64,000 nucleotides of DNA from Sphingomonas azotifigens NBRC 15497 (GTDB lineage: Bacteria > Pseudomonadota > Alphaproteobacteria > Sphingomonadales > Sphingomonadaceae), in assembly GCF_002091475.1 (NCBI RefSeq), contig NZ_BCTR01000012.1, positions 143,131-207,130 on the forward strand. The letters run 5' to 3'. Below, one piece after another: positions 53,708-62,454 of the stretch (position 1 is the stretch's first letter; each line of letters begins with the position of its first letter). Position numbers and translations under genes: made by a program. A model generated the notes under the pieces. That model was not told the DNA's origin. It saw nothing but the letters and a program-made list of their open reading frames with translations, and did no database searches.

Positions 53708-54937
53708 ATGACCGAATACAGCTCCGATCTGCTCCGCCTGCTCGCCTCGCGCGGGTACATCCACCAGGTGACCGACGCCGAGGGCCTCGACGCGCTCGCC
53801 GCCAAGCAGATCGTGCCGGGCTATATCGGCTTTGATCCCACCGCGCCGTCGCTCCACGTCGGCAGCCTGGTGCAGATCATGCTGCTCCGCCGCCTGCAGC
53901 AGGCGGGCCATAAGCCGATCGTGCTGATGGGCGGCGGCACCGGCAAGATCGGCGATCCGAGCTTCAAGGACGAAGCCCGCAAGATGCTGACGCTCGACAC
54001 GATCAGCAGCAACATCGCCTCGATCAAGACCGTGTTCGAGAATTTCCTGACCTTCGGCGACGGCCCCACCGACGCGGTGATGGTCGACAATGCCGACTGG
54101 CTCGACAAGCTCGAGTACATCCCCTTCCTGCGCGACATCGGCCGGCATTTCTCGATCAACCGGATGCTGAGCTTTGATTCGGTCAAGCTGCGGCTCGATC
54201 GCGAGCAATCGCTGAGCTTCCTCGAGTTCAACTACATGATTCTCCAGGGCTATGACTTCCTGGAGCTGTCGCGCCGCGCGGGCTGCCGCCTGCAGATGGG
54301 CGGATCGGACCAGTGGGGCAATATCGTCAACGGCATCGAGCTGTCGCGCCGCGTCGACGGCACCGACGTCTATGGCGTCACCACGCCGCTGATCACCACG
54401 GCGGACGGCGGCAAGATGGGCAAGACCATGTCCGGTGCGGTGTGGCTCAACCCCGACCAACTGCCGCATTATGATTACTGGCAGTTCTGGCGGAACACCG
54501 ACGACCGCGACGTCGGCCGCTTCCTGCGGCTGTTCACCGATCTGCCGCTCGACGAGATCGCCCGGCTCGAGGCGCTGGAAGGCGCCGAGATCAACGAGGC
54601 GAAGAAGATCCTCGCCAACGAAGCGACCGCGATGTGCCGCGGCCGCGCCGCTGCCGAGGAAGCGGCCGAAACCGCGCGCAAGACCTTCGAGGAAGGCGCC
54701 GCCGGCGGGGCACTGCCGACGCTGGCGGTCACCGGCGGCAGCATCAGCGTGGTCGATGCACTTGTCGGCCTTGGCTTCTGCGCCTCCAAGGGCGAGGCCC
54801 GGCGGCTGATCAAGGGCGGCGGCGCGCGCGTCGAAGGCGAGAAGATCGACGACGAAGCCGCGACGATCGCGGTCTCGGGCGAGGTCCGCCTCTCCGCCGG
54901 CAAGAAGCATCACGGGCTGCTGACGCCGCAGGGTTAA
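53708..54937 (+). CDS. tyrS: Tyrosyl-tRNA synthetase
   Basis: A 409-residue class I synthetase that charges tRNA-Tyr. The HIGH-type motif is in [17 protein letters not shown], the tyrosine pocket is in [14 protein letters not shown], and the second signature appears as [12 protein letters not shown] in the KMSKS position. An S4 RNA-binding domain is at the C terminus ([20 protein letters not shown]). Start and length are normal for the bacterial TyrS family. It follows the mgtC gene by 49 bases and precedes a short PilZ gene. Confidence 0.97.
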   Translation: MTEYSSDLLRLLASRGYIHQVTDAEGLDALAAKQIVPGYIGFDPTAPSLHVGSLVQIMLLRRLQQAGHKPIVLMGGGTGKIGDPSFKDEARKMLTLDTISSNIASIKTVFENFLTFGDGPTDAVMVDNADWLDKLEYIPFLRDIGRHFSINRMLSFDSVKLRLDREQSLSFLEFNYMILQGYDFLELSRRAGCRLQMGGSDQWGNIVNGIELSRRVDGTDVYGVTTPLITTADGGKMGKTMSGAVWLNPDQLPHYDYWQFWRNTDDRDVGRFLRLFTDLPLDEIARLEALEGAEINEAKKILANEATAMCRGRAAAEEAAETARKTFEEGAAGGALPTLAVTGGSISVVDALVGLGFCASKGEARRLIKGGGARVEGEKIDDEAATIAVSGEVRLSAGKKHHGLLTPQG

Positions 54938-54979
54938 AGCCCGGGAAACCAATGCTGTTCGGCACCCGTTTACTGCTTT

Positions 54980-54995
54980 GGGTTAAATATAACCC
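54980..54995. promoter_or_regulatory. Inverted repeat between tyrS and the short PilZ gene
   Basis: GGGTTA-AATA-TAACCC is a perfect inverted repeat with 6-base arms in the 85-base gap after tyrS, 28 bases before the GTG start of the PilZ gene. It could be an operator or part of a weak terminator. Confidence 0.4.
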
Positions 54996-55022
54996 TGTAC
55001 CTCCAGTATGTAACGAGGCCGT

Positions 55023-55343
55023 GTGAGCGTATCGGGTGCCAAGCTGGCGAGCGCCGACGATCGTCTGCTGCATCGCGACGAAGTCGAGCATCGCACCCGG
55101 GCGACGGGGCCCGATGCCCGGTCGATCGGCCTGCTCGTGGTCAACGTCTCGCCGCAAGGGCTGATGGCGCGGTGTGAGGCGCCGCTGGAGCCCGGCGATC
55201 TGCTGCGAATCCAGCTGCCGATTGCGGGGGAAACCGGCGCGGAGGTGCGCTGGGCGCTGGGCGGCCGGATCGGCTGCCAGTTTCTCCAGCCGATCACCGA
55301 TCCCGACTATGTGTCCATCGTCACGGCGATGCGCGCCCGCTGA
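55023..55343 (+). CDS. Short PilZ-domain protein
   Basis: A 106-residue protein forming a single PilZ barrel with little else. The N-terminal arginine motif is HRTRATG, and VVNVSPQGLMARCEAPLEPG corresponds to the strand that usually carries D-x-S-x-x-G, here N-V-S-P-Q-G, so the acidic residue is replaced by Asn; c-di-GMP binding may be weak. The start is GTG. The stop is directly adjacent to the convergent recG stop. A different and longer PilZ protein lies at 22.7 kb. Confidence 0.8.
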   Translation: MSVSGAKLASADDRLLHRDEVEHRTRATGPDARSIGLLVVNVSPQGLMARCEAPLEPGDLLRIQLPIAGETGAEVRWALGGRIGCQFLQPITDPDYVSIVTAMRAR

Positions 55344-57407
55344 TCAGCCGGCGCGGAGCAGCCCCACCGCTGCGTCGCGCTCGAACAGGTAGAGCGCCAC
55401 CCGCGCCGCCTGTCCGCGCTCGCCCTTGAGCCCGCCATCGCGATCGACCAGCAGCCGCGCGTCGTCATTGGCCGCGGGCAGCAGCGCGCCGAGCATGTCC
55501 GGCTCGGCGAGGCGGAACTGCATGTCGCCCGATTGCCGCGTGCCGAGCAGTTCGCCGGCGCCGCGCAGCCGCAGATCCTCCTCGGCGATGCGGAAGCCGT
55601 CATTGCTCTCACGCATCAGCGCCAGCCGCGCCCGCGCTGTTTCGCTCAGATGGTTGCCGCGCAGGAGCACGCAGACCGAACGGCCGCCGCCCCGCCCGAC
55701 CCGGCCGCGCAGCTGGTGAAGTTGTGCCAGTCCAAAGCGATCAGCATGCTCGATCACGATCAGCGTCGCATTGGGCACGTCGACGCCGACTTCGATCACC
55801 GTCGTCGCAACCAGCACGCCGAGCTCGCCGGCCGAGAAGCGCGCCATCACCGCGTCCTTCTCCGGCCCCTTCATCCGGCCATGGATCAGCCCGACCTTGT
55901 CGCCGAAATGCGACTGCAGCTCGGCCGCGCGCGCCTCGGCGGCGGCGAGGTCGCTCTTCTCGCTCTCCTCCACCAGCGGGCATACCCAATAGGCTTGCCC
56001 GCCATTCGCCAGATGCCGCCCGAGCCCACCGACGACTTCACCCAGCCGCTCCTCCGAGATCACGCTGGTCTCGATCGGCTGGCGGCCCGGCGGCATCTCG
56101 TCGAGCCGGCTGACGTCCATTTCGCCATATTGGGCGAGCGTCAGCGTCCGCGGGATCGGCGTGGCGGTCATCACCAGCAGGTGCGGCGGGCGTTCCGCTT
56201 TCGCCTGGAGCATCATCCGCTGGGCGACGCCGAAGCGATGCTGCTCGTCGACCACCACCAGCGCGAGGTCGCGATAGGTCACGCCTTCCTGGAAGATGGC
56301 GTGGGTGCCGATCAGGATGTCGATCTCGCCCGCGGCGAGGCCCATCAGCGTCGCCTCGCGGGCCTTGCCCTTGTCGCGGCCGGTGAGGATCGCGACGTTG
56401 ACGCCGAGCGGAGCAAGCGTGCGGCTGAGCGTCTCGTAATGCTGCCGCGCGAGGATCTCGGTCGGCGCCAGCAGCGCCCCCTGCGCCCCCGCCTCCGCCG
56501 CGATCAGCAGCGCCATCGTCGCGACCAAGGTCTTGCCCGAGCCGACATCGCCCTGCAGCATCCGCAGCATCGGCTGGGTCTGCGCCATGTCGCCTTCGAT
56601 CTCGGCGATGGTGCGGCTCTGCGCGCCGGTGGGCGCGTACGGCAGCTTCAGTTTGTCGCGCAGCCGACCGTCACCCGCCAGCGCACGCCCTCGCTTCGCG
56701 CGCGCCTCGCCGCGCACCAGCAGCAGCGCCAGCTGGTTGGCGAAGACCTCGTCATAGGCGAGCCGCTCGCGCGCCTTGGCATCGGCGGGATCGGCATGGA
56801 TGCGCGCGATCGCCTCGCGCCAGTCGGGCCAGCCCTTCTGTGCCTTGAGGCTGGGCTCGATCCACTCGGGAAGCTCGGGGGCCCGCTCGATCGCCTGCGC
56901 GGCCAGCGCGGCGATGCGCTTCGAGGTGATGCCTTCCGAACAGGGATAGATCGCCTCGCGTCCGCCGACGCTCTCGACCTGATCGAGCGGCAGGACATGA
57001 TCCGGATGGACCATCTGCAGGTCCTGGCCATAATGTTCGAGCTTGCCCGAGACCCAGCGCGGCTCGTTCAGCGGCAGCAGCTTCTTCGCCCAGCCCGAGC
57101 TGCCGCCGAAATAGACGAGGCTGACGTGGTTGCCCTTGGCGTCGACCGCCTGCACCCGCGCTGGCGAACGCGGTCCGCCGCCGAAGCGATATTGTACGGG
57201 CGTCAGCGTGATCGCGATCACCTTGCCCGAATCGGCCATGTCGAGTTCGTCGCGCGGGATTCGATCGACGAATCCGGTCGGCAGGTGGAAGGCGACGTCC
57301 ACCACCCGCGCCAGCCCCAGCTTCTCCATCGGCTTGGCCAGCGCCGGGCCGATGCCCTTGAGCGCAGTGACTTCGGCAAACAGCGGGTTGAGAAGCTCGG
57401 GACGCAT
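55344..57407 (-). CDS. recG: ATP-dependent DNA helicase RecG
   Basis: A 687-residue helicase that regresses stalled replication forks and processes branched DNA. The N-terminal wedge/OB domain (about 1-240) begins LNPLFAEVTALKGIGPALAK, followed by helicase motifs QGDVGSGKTLVA (Walker A), VVVDEQHRFGV (DEQH), VMTATPIPRTL, VATTVIEVGVDVPNAT, and HQLRGRVGRGG. The RecG tail GAGELLGTRQSGDMQFRLA is present. It converges with the short PilZ gene with no gap. The helicase mfd, with related motor domains, is 900 bases away on the other strand. Confidence 0.97.
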   Translation of the reverse strand: MRPELLNPLFAEVTALKGIGPALAKPMEKLGLARVVDVAFHLPTGFVDRIPRDELDMADSGKVIAITLTPVQYRFGGGPRSPARVQAVDAKGNHVSLVYFGGSSGWAKKLLPLNEPRWVSGKLEHYGQDLQMVHPDHVLPLDQVESVGGREAIYPCSEGITSKRIAALAAQAIERAPELPEWIEPSLKAQKGWPDWREAIARIHADPADAKARERLAYDEVFANQLALLLVRGEARAKRGRALAGDGRLRDKLKLPYAPTGAQSRTIAEIEGDMAQTQPMLRMLQGDVGSGKTLVATMALLIAAEAGAQGALLAPTEILARQHYETLSRTLAPLGVNVAILTGRDKGKAREATLMGLAAGEIDILIGTHAIFQEGVTYRDLALVVVDEQHRFGVAQRMMLQAKAERPPHLLVMTATPIPRTLTLAQYGEMDVSRLDEMPPGRQPIETSVISEERLGEVVGGLGRHLANGGQAYWVCPLVEESEKSDLAAAEARAAELQSHFGDKVGLIHGRMKGPEKDAVMARFSAGELGVLVATTVIEVGVDVPNATLIVIEHADRFGLAQLHQLRGRVGRGGGRSVCVLLRGNHLSETARARLALMRESNDGFRIAEEDLRLRGAGELLGTRQSGDMQFRLAEPDMLGALLPAANDDARLLVDRDGGLKGERGQAARVALYLFERDAAVGLLRAG

Positions 57408-57478
57408 CGCCCCGCCCTATCGTGCGGCGGGGCGGCTGACAAATGGCGCTGCGGCGGCCGCAGCGCCGATGGTTCTTT

Positions 57479-57721
57479 TCAGGCGTTCAGGAAAATCGGG
57501 CTGTGGCTGGCAAGCGCGGCTTCGATCGCCATCACGACTTCGGGCACCGACGAACCGATCACGACTTCATGATCCTTGCCGAACGAGATCACGCCTACGT
57601 CTTCCCCCGCCATGTTGATCGTGCTCACCGTACGCACCGCAGCGATATTGACGAGCATCGGCTCGCCGTTGATCGACTTCAGCATCACGAAACGCAGCTT
57701 GTTTTGAATCGACTCACTCAT
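57479..57721 (-). CDS. Small FlbD-like protein
   Basis: An 80-residue cytoplasmic protein. INGEPMLVNIAAVRTVSTIN followed by VGVISFGKDHEVVIGSSVPE and a helix VVMAIEAAL resembles the layout of FlbD-type proteins, which are short beta-sheet proteins associated with flagellar gene regions. No flagellar gene is nearby, so the function is open. It is upstream of recG on the same strand with a 71-base gap and divergent from sdhE. Confidence 0.55.
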   Translation of the reverse strand: MSESIQNKLRFVMLKSINGEPMLVNIAAVRTVSTINMAGEDVGVISFGKDHEVVIGSSVPEVVMAIEAALASHSPIFLNA

Positions 57722-57910
57722 CGCACTTGGCCCTACTCACCCCAATGAGACTTCGGGTCTAACGCGCCTGGGTTAACAAGCCGTCCATCGCGTGCCCCGG
57801 AAAGCTCCGCTGGCCTTTGGCCTCCGCGCTGCCTATCTGCCCCCATAGCTGATAACTTCGTCGGCCGCGTCACGGCGCGCAGCCGGCCCTTTGCCGTCGG
57901 AAAACACATC

Positions 57911-58177
57911 ATGGATCGAGAAACCCGCCTCAAGCGTCTCCGCTTCCGCAGTTGGCACCGCGGCACCAAGGAAGCCGATCTGCTGATCGGCGGCTTTTTC
58001 GACCAGCATGGCGAACGCTGGAGCGACGCGGAGATCGCGCTGTTCGAGACGCTGCTGGAAGAGCAGGACGTCGACATCATGGCCTGGGCGATGGGAACCG
58101 ACACCGCCCCGGAGCGCTACCGGGGGACGATTCTCGATGCGCTGAAGACCCTGAATTACGTGCCTATTTCCGAGTAA
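57911..58177 (+). CDS. sdhE: FAD assembly factor SdhE
   Basis: An 88-residue protein of the SdhE/YgfY (Sdh5) family that promotes covalent attachment of FAD to succinate dehydrogenase. The conserved R-G-x-x-E motif is in SWHRGTKEADLLIGGFF, followed by acidic WSDAEIALFETLLEEQDVD and MAWAMG. Length and motif order match. The ATG is preceded by GGAAAA. A palindromic repeat lies between its stop and mfd, but the mfd promoter could be in the same gap. The TCA cycle link to gltA in this window is functional only. Confidence 0.9.
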   Translation: MDRETRLKRLRFRSWHRGTKEADLLIGGFFDQHGERWSDAEIALFETLLEEQDVDIMAWAMGTDTAPERYRGTILDALKTLNYVPISE

Positions 58178-58186
58178 GCGGCAAAG

Positions 58187-58284
58187 TCCCCCTCACCCTT
58201 CCCACCGCCTCCGGCGGCGGGCCCCTTCCCTCTCCCCTTGTGGGAGAGGGAAGGGGCCGCGAAGCGGCGGAAGGGTGAGGGGGA
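58187..58284. repeat. 98-bp GC-rich palindromic repeat between sdhE and mfd
   Basis: The outer arms TCCCCCTCACCCTTCC (58187-58202) and GGAAGGGTGAGGGGGA (58269-58284) are exact reverse complements. The inner arms GGCCCCTTCCCTCTCCCC and GGGAGAGGGAAGGGGCC pair around the loop TTGT. The element almost fills the gap between the sdhE stop and the mfd start, so it may act as a terminator or affect mfd expression. It belongs with the GC-rich repeats of the propionate region. Confidence 0.9.
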
Positions 58285-58313
58285 AGACGATACAGACTCC
58301 GACGCGAGACCCC

Positions 58314-61300
58314 ATGCCCGACCTGAAGACGATCCTTTCCGCCCAGCACCCGCTGACGCTCGCCGGCGTGCCGAGCGGCTTCCTGCCCTGGATGCTGGCC
58401 GATGTCGCGCGCGCCAGCCGGATGGCGGTGTTCGTCGCCGCCGACGAAGCGGGCATGCGCGCGGTGGCGAGCACCGCCACCTTCTTCGCGCCGGAACTGG
58501 AGGTCCTCAGCTACCCTGCCTGGGACTGCCTTCCCTATGATCGCGCCAGCCCGACCTTGCGGGTGATGGCCGAGCGGCTGTCGACACTGCATGCGCTCCA
58601 GAACAAGGGCACCGCGCCGCGGCTGCTCGTCACCACCGTCAACGCCGCCACGCAGCGCACGCTCACGCCGTTCCGCATCCGCCAGTTGGTCGCGCGACTC
58701 GCGCCCGCCGAGCGGATCGGGCTCGACAAGCTCGCGGCGCGACTCCAGGCCAACGGCTATGTCCGCGTCGAGACGGTCAACGATCACGGCGAGTTCGCGG
58801 TGCGCGGCGGCCTGGTCGACCTGTTCCCCAGCGGCGCCGAGCAGGCGCTGCGGCTCGATTTCTTCGGCGACGAGATCGAGAGCGTCCGCACCTTCGATCC
58901 GCAGGACCAGCGCACCACCGGCCGCGTGGACGGCTTCACCCTGCTGCCCGCCAGCGAGGCACTGCTCGACGAGGAGAGCATCAAGCGCTTCCGCAGCGGC
59001 TATCGCGACCGCTTCGGCGCGACCGCGACCGGCGACCCGCTCTACCAGGCGATCAGCGAGGGCCGCCGCCTCGCCGGCATGGAGCATTGGCTGCCGCTGT
59101 TCGAGGAACGGCTGGAGACGCTGTTCGACCACCTGCCCGACCATGCCGTGATCGTCCGCGACAGCGGCGCGCCGGCCGCCGCTGAGCAGCGCTTCGAGGC
59201 GATCAAGGACTATCAGGATAACCGCATCAAGGCGCAGTCGGCCGATCCGGGCAGCTATCGCCCGCTCAAGGCCGGCGACCTTTATCTGCTCGCCAAGGAG
59301 TGGCAGGCGCAGGTCGATGCGCAGCCGATGCACCTGGCGACGCCGTTCCACGAGCCCGAATCTGCCCAGGTCGTCGAGTTCGGCGTCGACGGGCCCCGCG
59401 ACTTCGCGCCCGAGCGCGCTGCCGCCAGCAATGTCTATGAAGCGGTGGTCGCGCACCTCAAGGCGCTGCGCACACAGGGCAAGAAGCCGATCCTCGCCAG
59501 CTATTCAAACGGCGCCCGCGAGCGGCTGAAGGGGCTGCTCGAGGATCACGGCCTCACCGGCGCGGTGCCGGTCGACGGCTGGCAGCCGGCGCTCGGCGTG
59601 GCCAATCCGAACGGCAGCGGGCTGCAGGTCGCGCTGCTCGTGCTGCCGCTCGACCATGGCTTCACCACCCCCGACGTGGCGGTGCTCACCGAGCAGGACA
59701 TGCTCGGCGACCGGCTCGTCCGCCGCGCCAAGCGCCGCAAGAATACCGACGCCTTCCTCCAGGAACTGGCGACGCTCTCGCCCGGCGATCTCGTCGTCCA
59801 TCTCGATCACGGCATCGGCCGCTACGACGGGCTGACCCAGATCCCGGTGCAGAAGGCGCCGCACGATTGCGTCGCGCTCGAATATGCCGGCGGCGACAAG
59901 CTCTACGTGCCCGTCGAGAATCTCGAAGTGCTGAGCCGCTACGGCTCGGGCGAGGAAGGCGCTGCGCTCGATCGCCTCGGCGGCGAGGCCTGGCAGCGCC
60001 GCAAGGCGCGGATGAAGGAGCGGATCCGCGAGATCGCTGGCGAGCTGATCGCCACCGCGGCCCTGCGCGCCACCCGCGGCGCCGAGATCGCCGAGCCGGA
60101 TCATGGCGGCTACCCGGCGTTCGTCGATCGCTTCCCCTTCGAGGAAACCGACGACCAGGACCGCGCAATCGGCGACGTGCTCGGCGACCTTGCCGCCGGG
60201 CGGCCGATGGACCGGCTCGTCGTCGGCGATGTCGGCTTCGGCAAGACCGAGGTCGCGCTGCGCGCCGCCTTCGTCGCGGCGATGGCCGGCATGCAGGTGG
60301 CGGTGGTGTGCCCCACCACCCTGCTCGCCCGCCAGCACTACAACAACTTCAAGACGCGCTTCGAAGGCTTCCCGCTCGAGATCGGCCGCCTCTCCCGCCT
60401 GGTCACCGCCGGCGAGACCAAGAAGGTGAAGGACGGCCTCGCCGCCGGCACGATCGACATCGTCGTCGGCACCCATGCCGTGCTGGCGAAGAATATCGAG
60501 TTCAAGCGGCTCGGCCTCGTCATCGTCGACGAGGAGCAGCGCTTTGGCGTGACCCACAAGGAGCGGCTCAAGGCACTCAAGACCGACGTCCACGTCCTCA
60601 CCCTCACCGCCACCCCGATCCCGCGCACGCTGCAGATGGCGATGAGCGGGCTGCGCGAGCTCTCGGTGATCCAGACGCCGCCGGTCGATCGCCTGGCGGT
60701 GCGCACCTATGTGATGCCCTGGGATCCGGTGGTGCTGCGCGAGGCGCTGCTCCGCGAACATTATCGCGGCGGGCAGAGCTATTTCGTCACCCCCCGCATC
60801 GCCGACCTGCCCGAGATCGAGGAATTCCTCCGCAACGAGGTGCCCGAAGTCCGCTATGTCGTCGCGCATGGGCAAATGGCGCCGACCGAAGTGGAGGAGC
60901 GGATCTCCGCCTTCTACGATCGCAAGTTCGAGGTGCTGGTCTCGACCACCATCGTCGAGAGCGGGCTCGACATTCCGAGCGCCAACACGTTGATCATCAA
61001 CCGCGCCGACAAGTTCGGCCTCGCCCAGCTCTACCAGCTGCGCGGCCGCGTCGGCCGGGCGAAGACCCGCGCCTATGCCTATATGACCACCCCGCCCCAG
61101 CGGCAGATGACCGAGGCGGCGGAAAAGCGGCTCAAGGTGTTGTCCGACCTGGAGAGCCTGGGCGCGGGCTTCCAGCTCGCCAGCCACGATCTCGACATTC
61201 GCGGCGCGGGCAATTTGCTCGGCGACGAGCAGTCGGGCCACATCAAGGAAGTCGGCTACGAACTCTACCAGTCGATGCTGGAAGAGGCGATCCTCGACGC

Positions 61301-61787
61301 CAAGGCCGGGGGCCTGCGCGACGAGAGCCGGCCCAAGGACCTGTCGCCGCAGATCACCGTCGATGCGCCGATCCTCATCCCCGAGGAATATGTCCCCGAT
61401 CTCGACCTGCGCATGGGCCTGTATCGCCGCCTCAACGAGATCGAGGATACCGACGGCATCGAGAGCTTCGCCGCCGAGTTGATCGATCGCTTCGGCAAGC
61501 TGCCCGAGGCGACCGACAATCTGCTGCGGCTGATCGAGACCAAGCTCAACGCCAAGAAGGCGTGCATCGCCAAGCTCGACCTGGGGCCGAAGGGCGCGCT
61601 GGTGTCGTTCCACAACGACCATTTCCCCAATCCCGCCGGGCTGATCGCCTATGTCGAGAAATTGGGCGAGACGGCGCGGTTGCGGCCGGACATGAAGCTG
61701 GTGATCAACCGCGCCTGGGCGAACCCGGCGGCGCGGCTGCACGGCGCGCTGCAGCTTTCCCGCGGCCTCGCACGCGCCGCGGGCTGA
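58314..61787 (+). CDS. mfd: Transcription-repair coupling factor Mfd
   Basis: An 1157-residue ATP-dependent translocase that removes stalled RNA polymerase and recruits UvrA. The N-terminal UvrB-homology module includes YPAWDCLPYDRASPT and the domain with RGGLVDLFPSGAEQALRLDF, the RNA polymerase interaction domain has GDLVVHLDHGIGRYDGL, and the motor has VGDVGFGKTEVALRAAF, VIVDEEQRFGV, LTATPIPRTLQMAMSG and YQLRGRVGRAK, then the C-terminal D7 domain. The start at MPDLKTILSAQHPL is chosen over an earlier ATG because that would lie in the repeat. It stops seven bases before a convergent gene. Confidence 0.97.
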   Translation: MPDLKTILSAQHPLTLAGVPSGFLPWMLADVARASRMAVFVAADEAGMRAVASTATFFAPELEVLSYPAWDCLPYDRASPTLRVMAERLSTLHALQNKGTAPRLLVTTVNAATQRTLTPFRIRQLVARLAPAERIGLDKLAARLQANGYVRVETVNDHGEFAVRGGLVDLFPSGAEQALRLDFFGDEIESVRTFDPQDQRTTGRVDGFTLLPASEALLDEESIKRFRSGYRDRFGATATGDPLYQAISEGRRLAGMEHWLPLFEERLETLFDHLPDHAVIVRDSGAPAAAEQRFEAIKDYQDNRIKAQSADPGSYRPLKAGDLYLLAKEWQAQVDAQPMHLATPFHEPESAQVVEFGVDGPRDFAPERAAASNVYEAVVAHLKALRTQGKKPILASYSNGARERLKGLLEDHGLTGAVPVDGWQPALGVANPNGSGLQVALLVLPLDHGFTTPDVAVLTEQDMLGDRLVRRAKRRKNTDAFLQELATLSPGDLVVHLDHGIGRYDGLTQIPVQKAPHDCVALEYAGGDKLYVPVENLEVLSRYGSGEEGAALDRLGGEAWQRRKARMKERIREIAGELIATAALRATRGAEIAEPDHGGYPAFVDRFPFEETDDQDRAIGDVLGDLAAGRPMDRLVVGDVGFGKTEVALRAAFVAAMAGMQVAVVCPTTLLARQHYNNFKTRFEGFPLEIGRLSRLVTAGETKKVKDGLAAGTIDIVVGTHAVLAKNIEFKRLGLVIVDEEQRFGVTHKERLKALKTDVHVLTLTATPIPRTLQMAMSGLRELSVIQTPPVDRLAVRTYVMPWDPVVLREALLREHYRGGQSYFVTPRIADLPEIEEFLRNEVPEVRYVVAHGQMAPTEVEERISAFYDRKFEVLVSTTIVESGLDIPSANTLIINRADKFGLAQLYQLRGRVGRAKTRAYAYMTTPPQRQMTEAAEKRLKVLSDLESLGAGFQLASHDLDIRGAGNLLGDEQSGHIKEVGYELYQSMLEEAILDAKAGGLRDESRPKDLSPQITVDAPILIPEEYVPDLDLRMGLYRRLNEIEDTDGIESFAAELIDRFGKLPEATDNLLRLIETKLNAKKACIAKLDLGPKGALVSFHNDHFPNPAGLIAYVEKLGETARLRPDMKLVINRAWANPAARLHGALQLSRGLARAAG

Positions 61788-61793
61788 ACCGGC

Positions 61794-62201
61794 TCAGCTG
61801 CTGTGCTCGGCGATGATCTTCCATCCACCGGCTTCGTGGTGCAGCACGAGGCTGGTGGGACCGGACGCGCTGTGCCCATCCGGATAGCGTAGCGTATAGC
61901 GGCCGATATACAGCGCATAGTCTGGTCCAAGCGAGCGATAGTCCAGCCGATCGATCGTCAGCGTGCCCCGCTTGGCAGGATCGGCGAAGTCATATTTGGC
62001 CCGATAGCGCGCAATCATTGCGGGCTTGCCGTGGATCAGCCCCTCGCCTGCGACGAAACTGGTGCGGGCGTCATCCGCATAGACCGCCATGAAGCGATCG
62101 ACGTCGCCGGCGTTCCAGCCGGCGACACTCTGCGCCATGGCAGCATCGATCTCCACTTGCGCCGGCTCCGCCACCACCAGAAACAACCCGAGCAGCAGCA
62201 T
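61794..62201 (-). CDS. Secreted SnoaL/DUF4440-like protein
   Basis: A 135-residue protein with a short N-terminal hydrophobic segment (MLLLGLFLVVAEPAQ), probably a signal peptide. The rest has the NTF2-like cone fold layout: AAMAQSVAGWNAGDVDRFMA, VYADDARTSFVAGEG, GKPAMIARYRAKY and ALYIGRYTLRY with a C-terminal AGGWKIIAEHSS. Such proteins bind small ligands; no catalytic Asp-His pair is certain. A ribosome site GGGAGGAC lies upstream of the ATG. It is convergent with mfd. Confidence 0.75.
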   Translation of the reverse strand: MLLLGLFLVVAEPAQVEIDAAMAQSVAGWNAGDVDRFMAVYADDARTSFVAGEGLIHGKPAMIARYRAKYDFADPAKRGTLTIDRLDYRSLGPDYALYIGRYTLRYPDGHSASGPTSLVLHHEAGGWKIIAEHSS

Positions 62202-62454
62202 TCCCCAAGTCCTCCCTCTATTGCCCGGCAACGGGGTCGCGACAGCGCACCCAGGAGCCTAGCCTTCAGTGCGGCCGCTGACGATCGTTCCGCAAGGCGC
62301 TCTTTTCGGTGCGATCGTTTGAGCTTAGCGCTTATCCACCGGATTTATACTTATGCGTCCCACCTGTCCCTCGGGACATCCTATGATGTTTAAAGTTCGC
62401 TCTGCTGCGTCGTCGCGGCAACGCGGAAAAGCAGATTAGGTCGAGGAGACGTCG

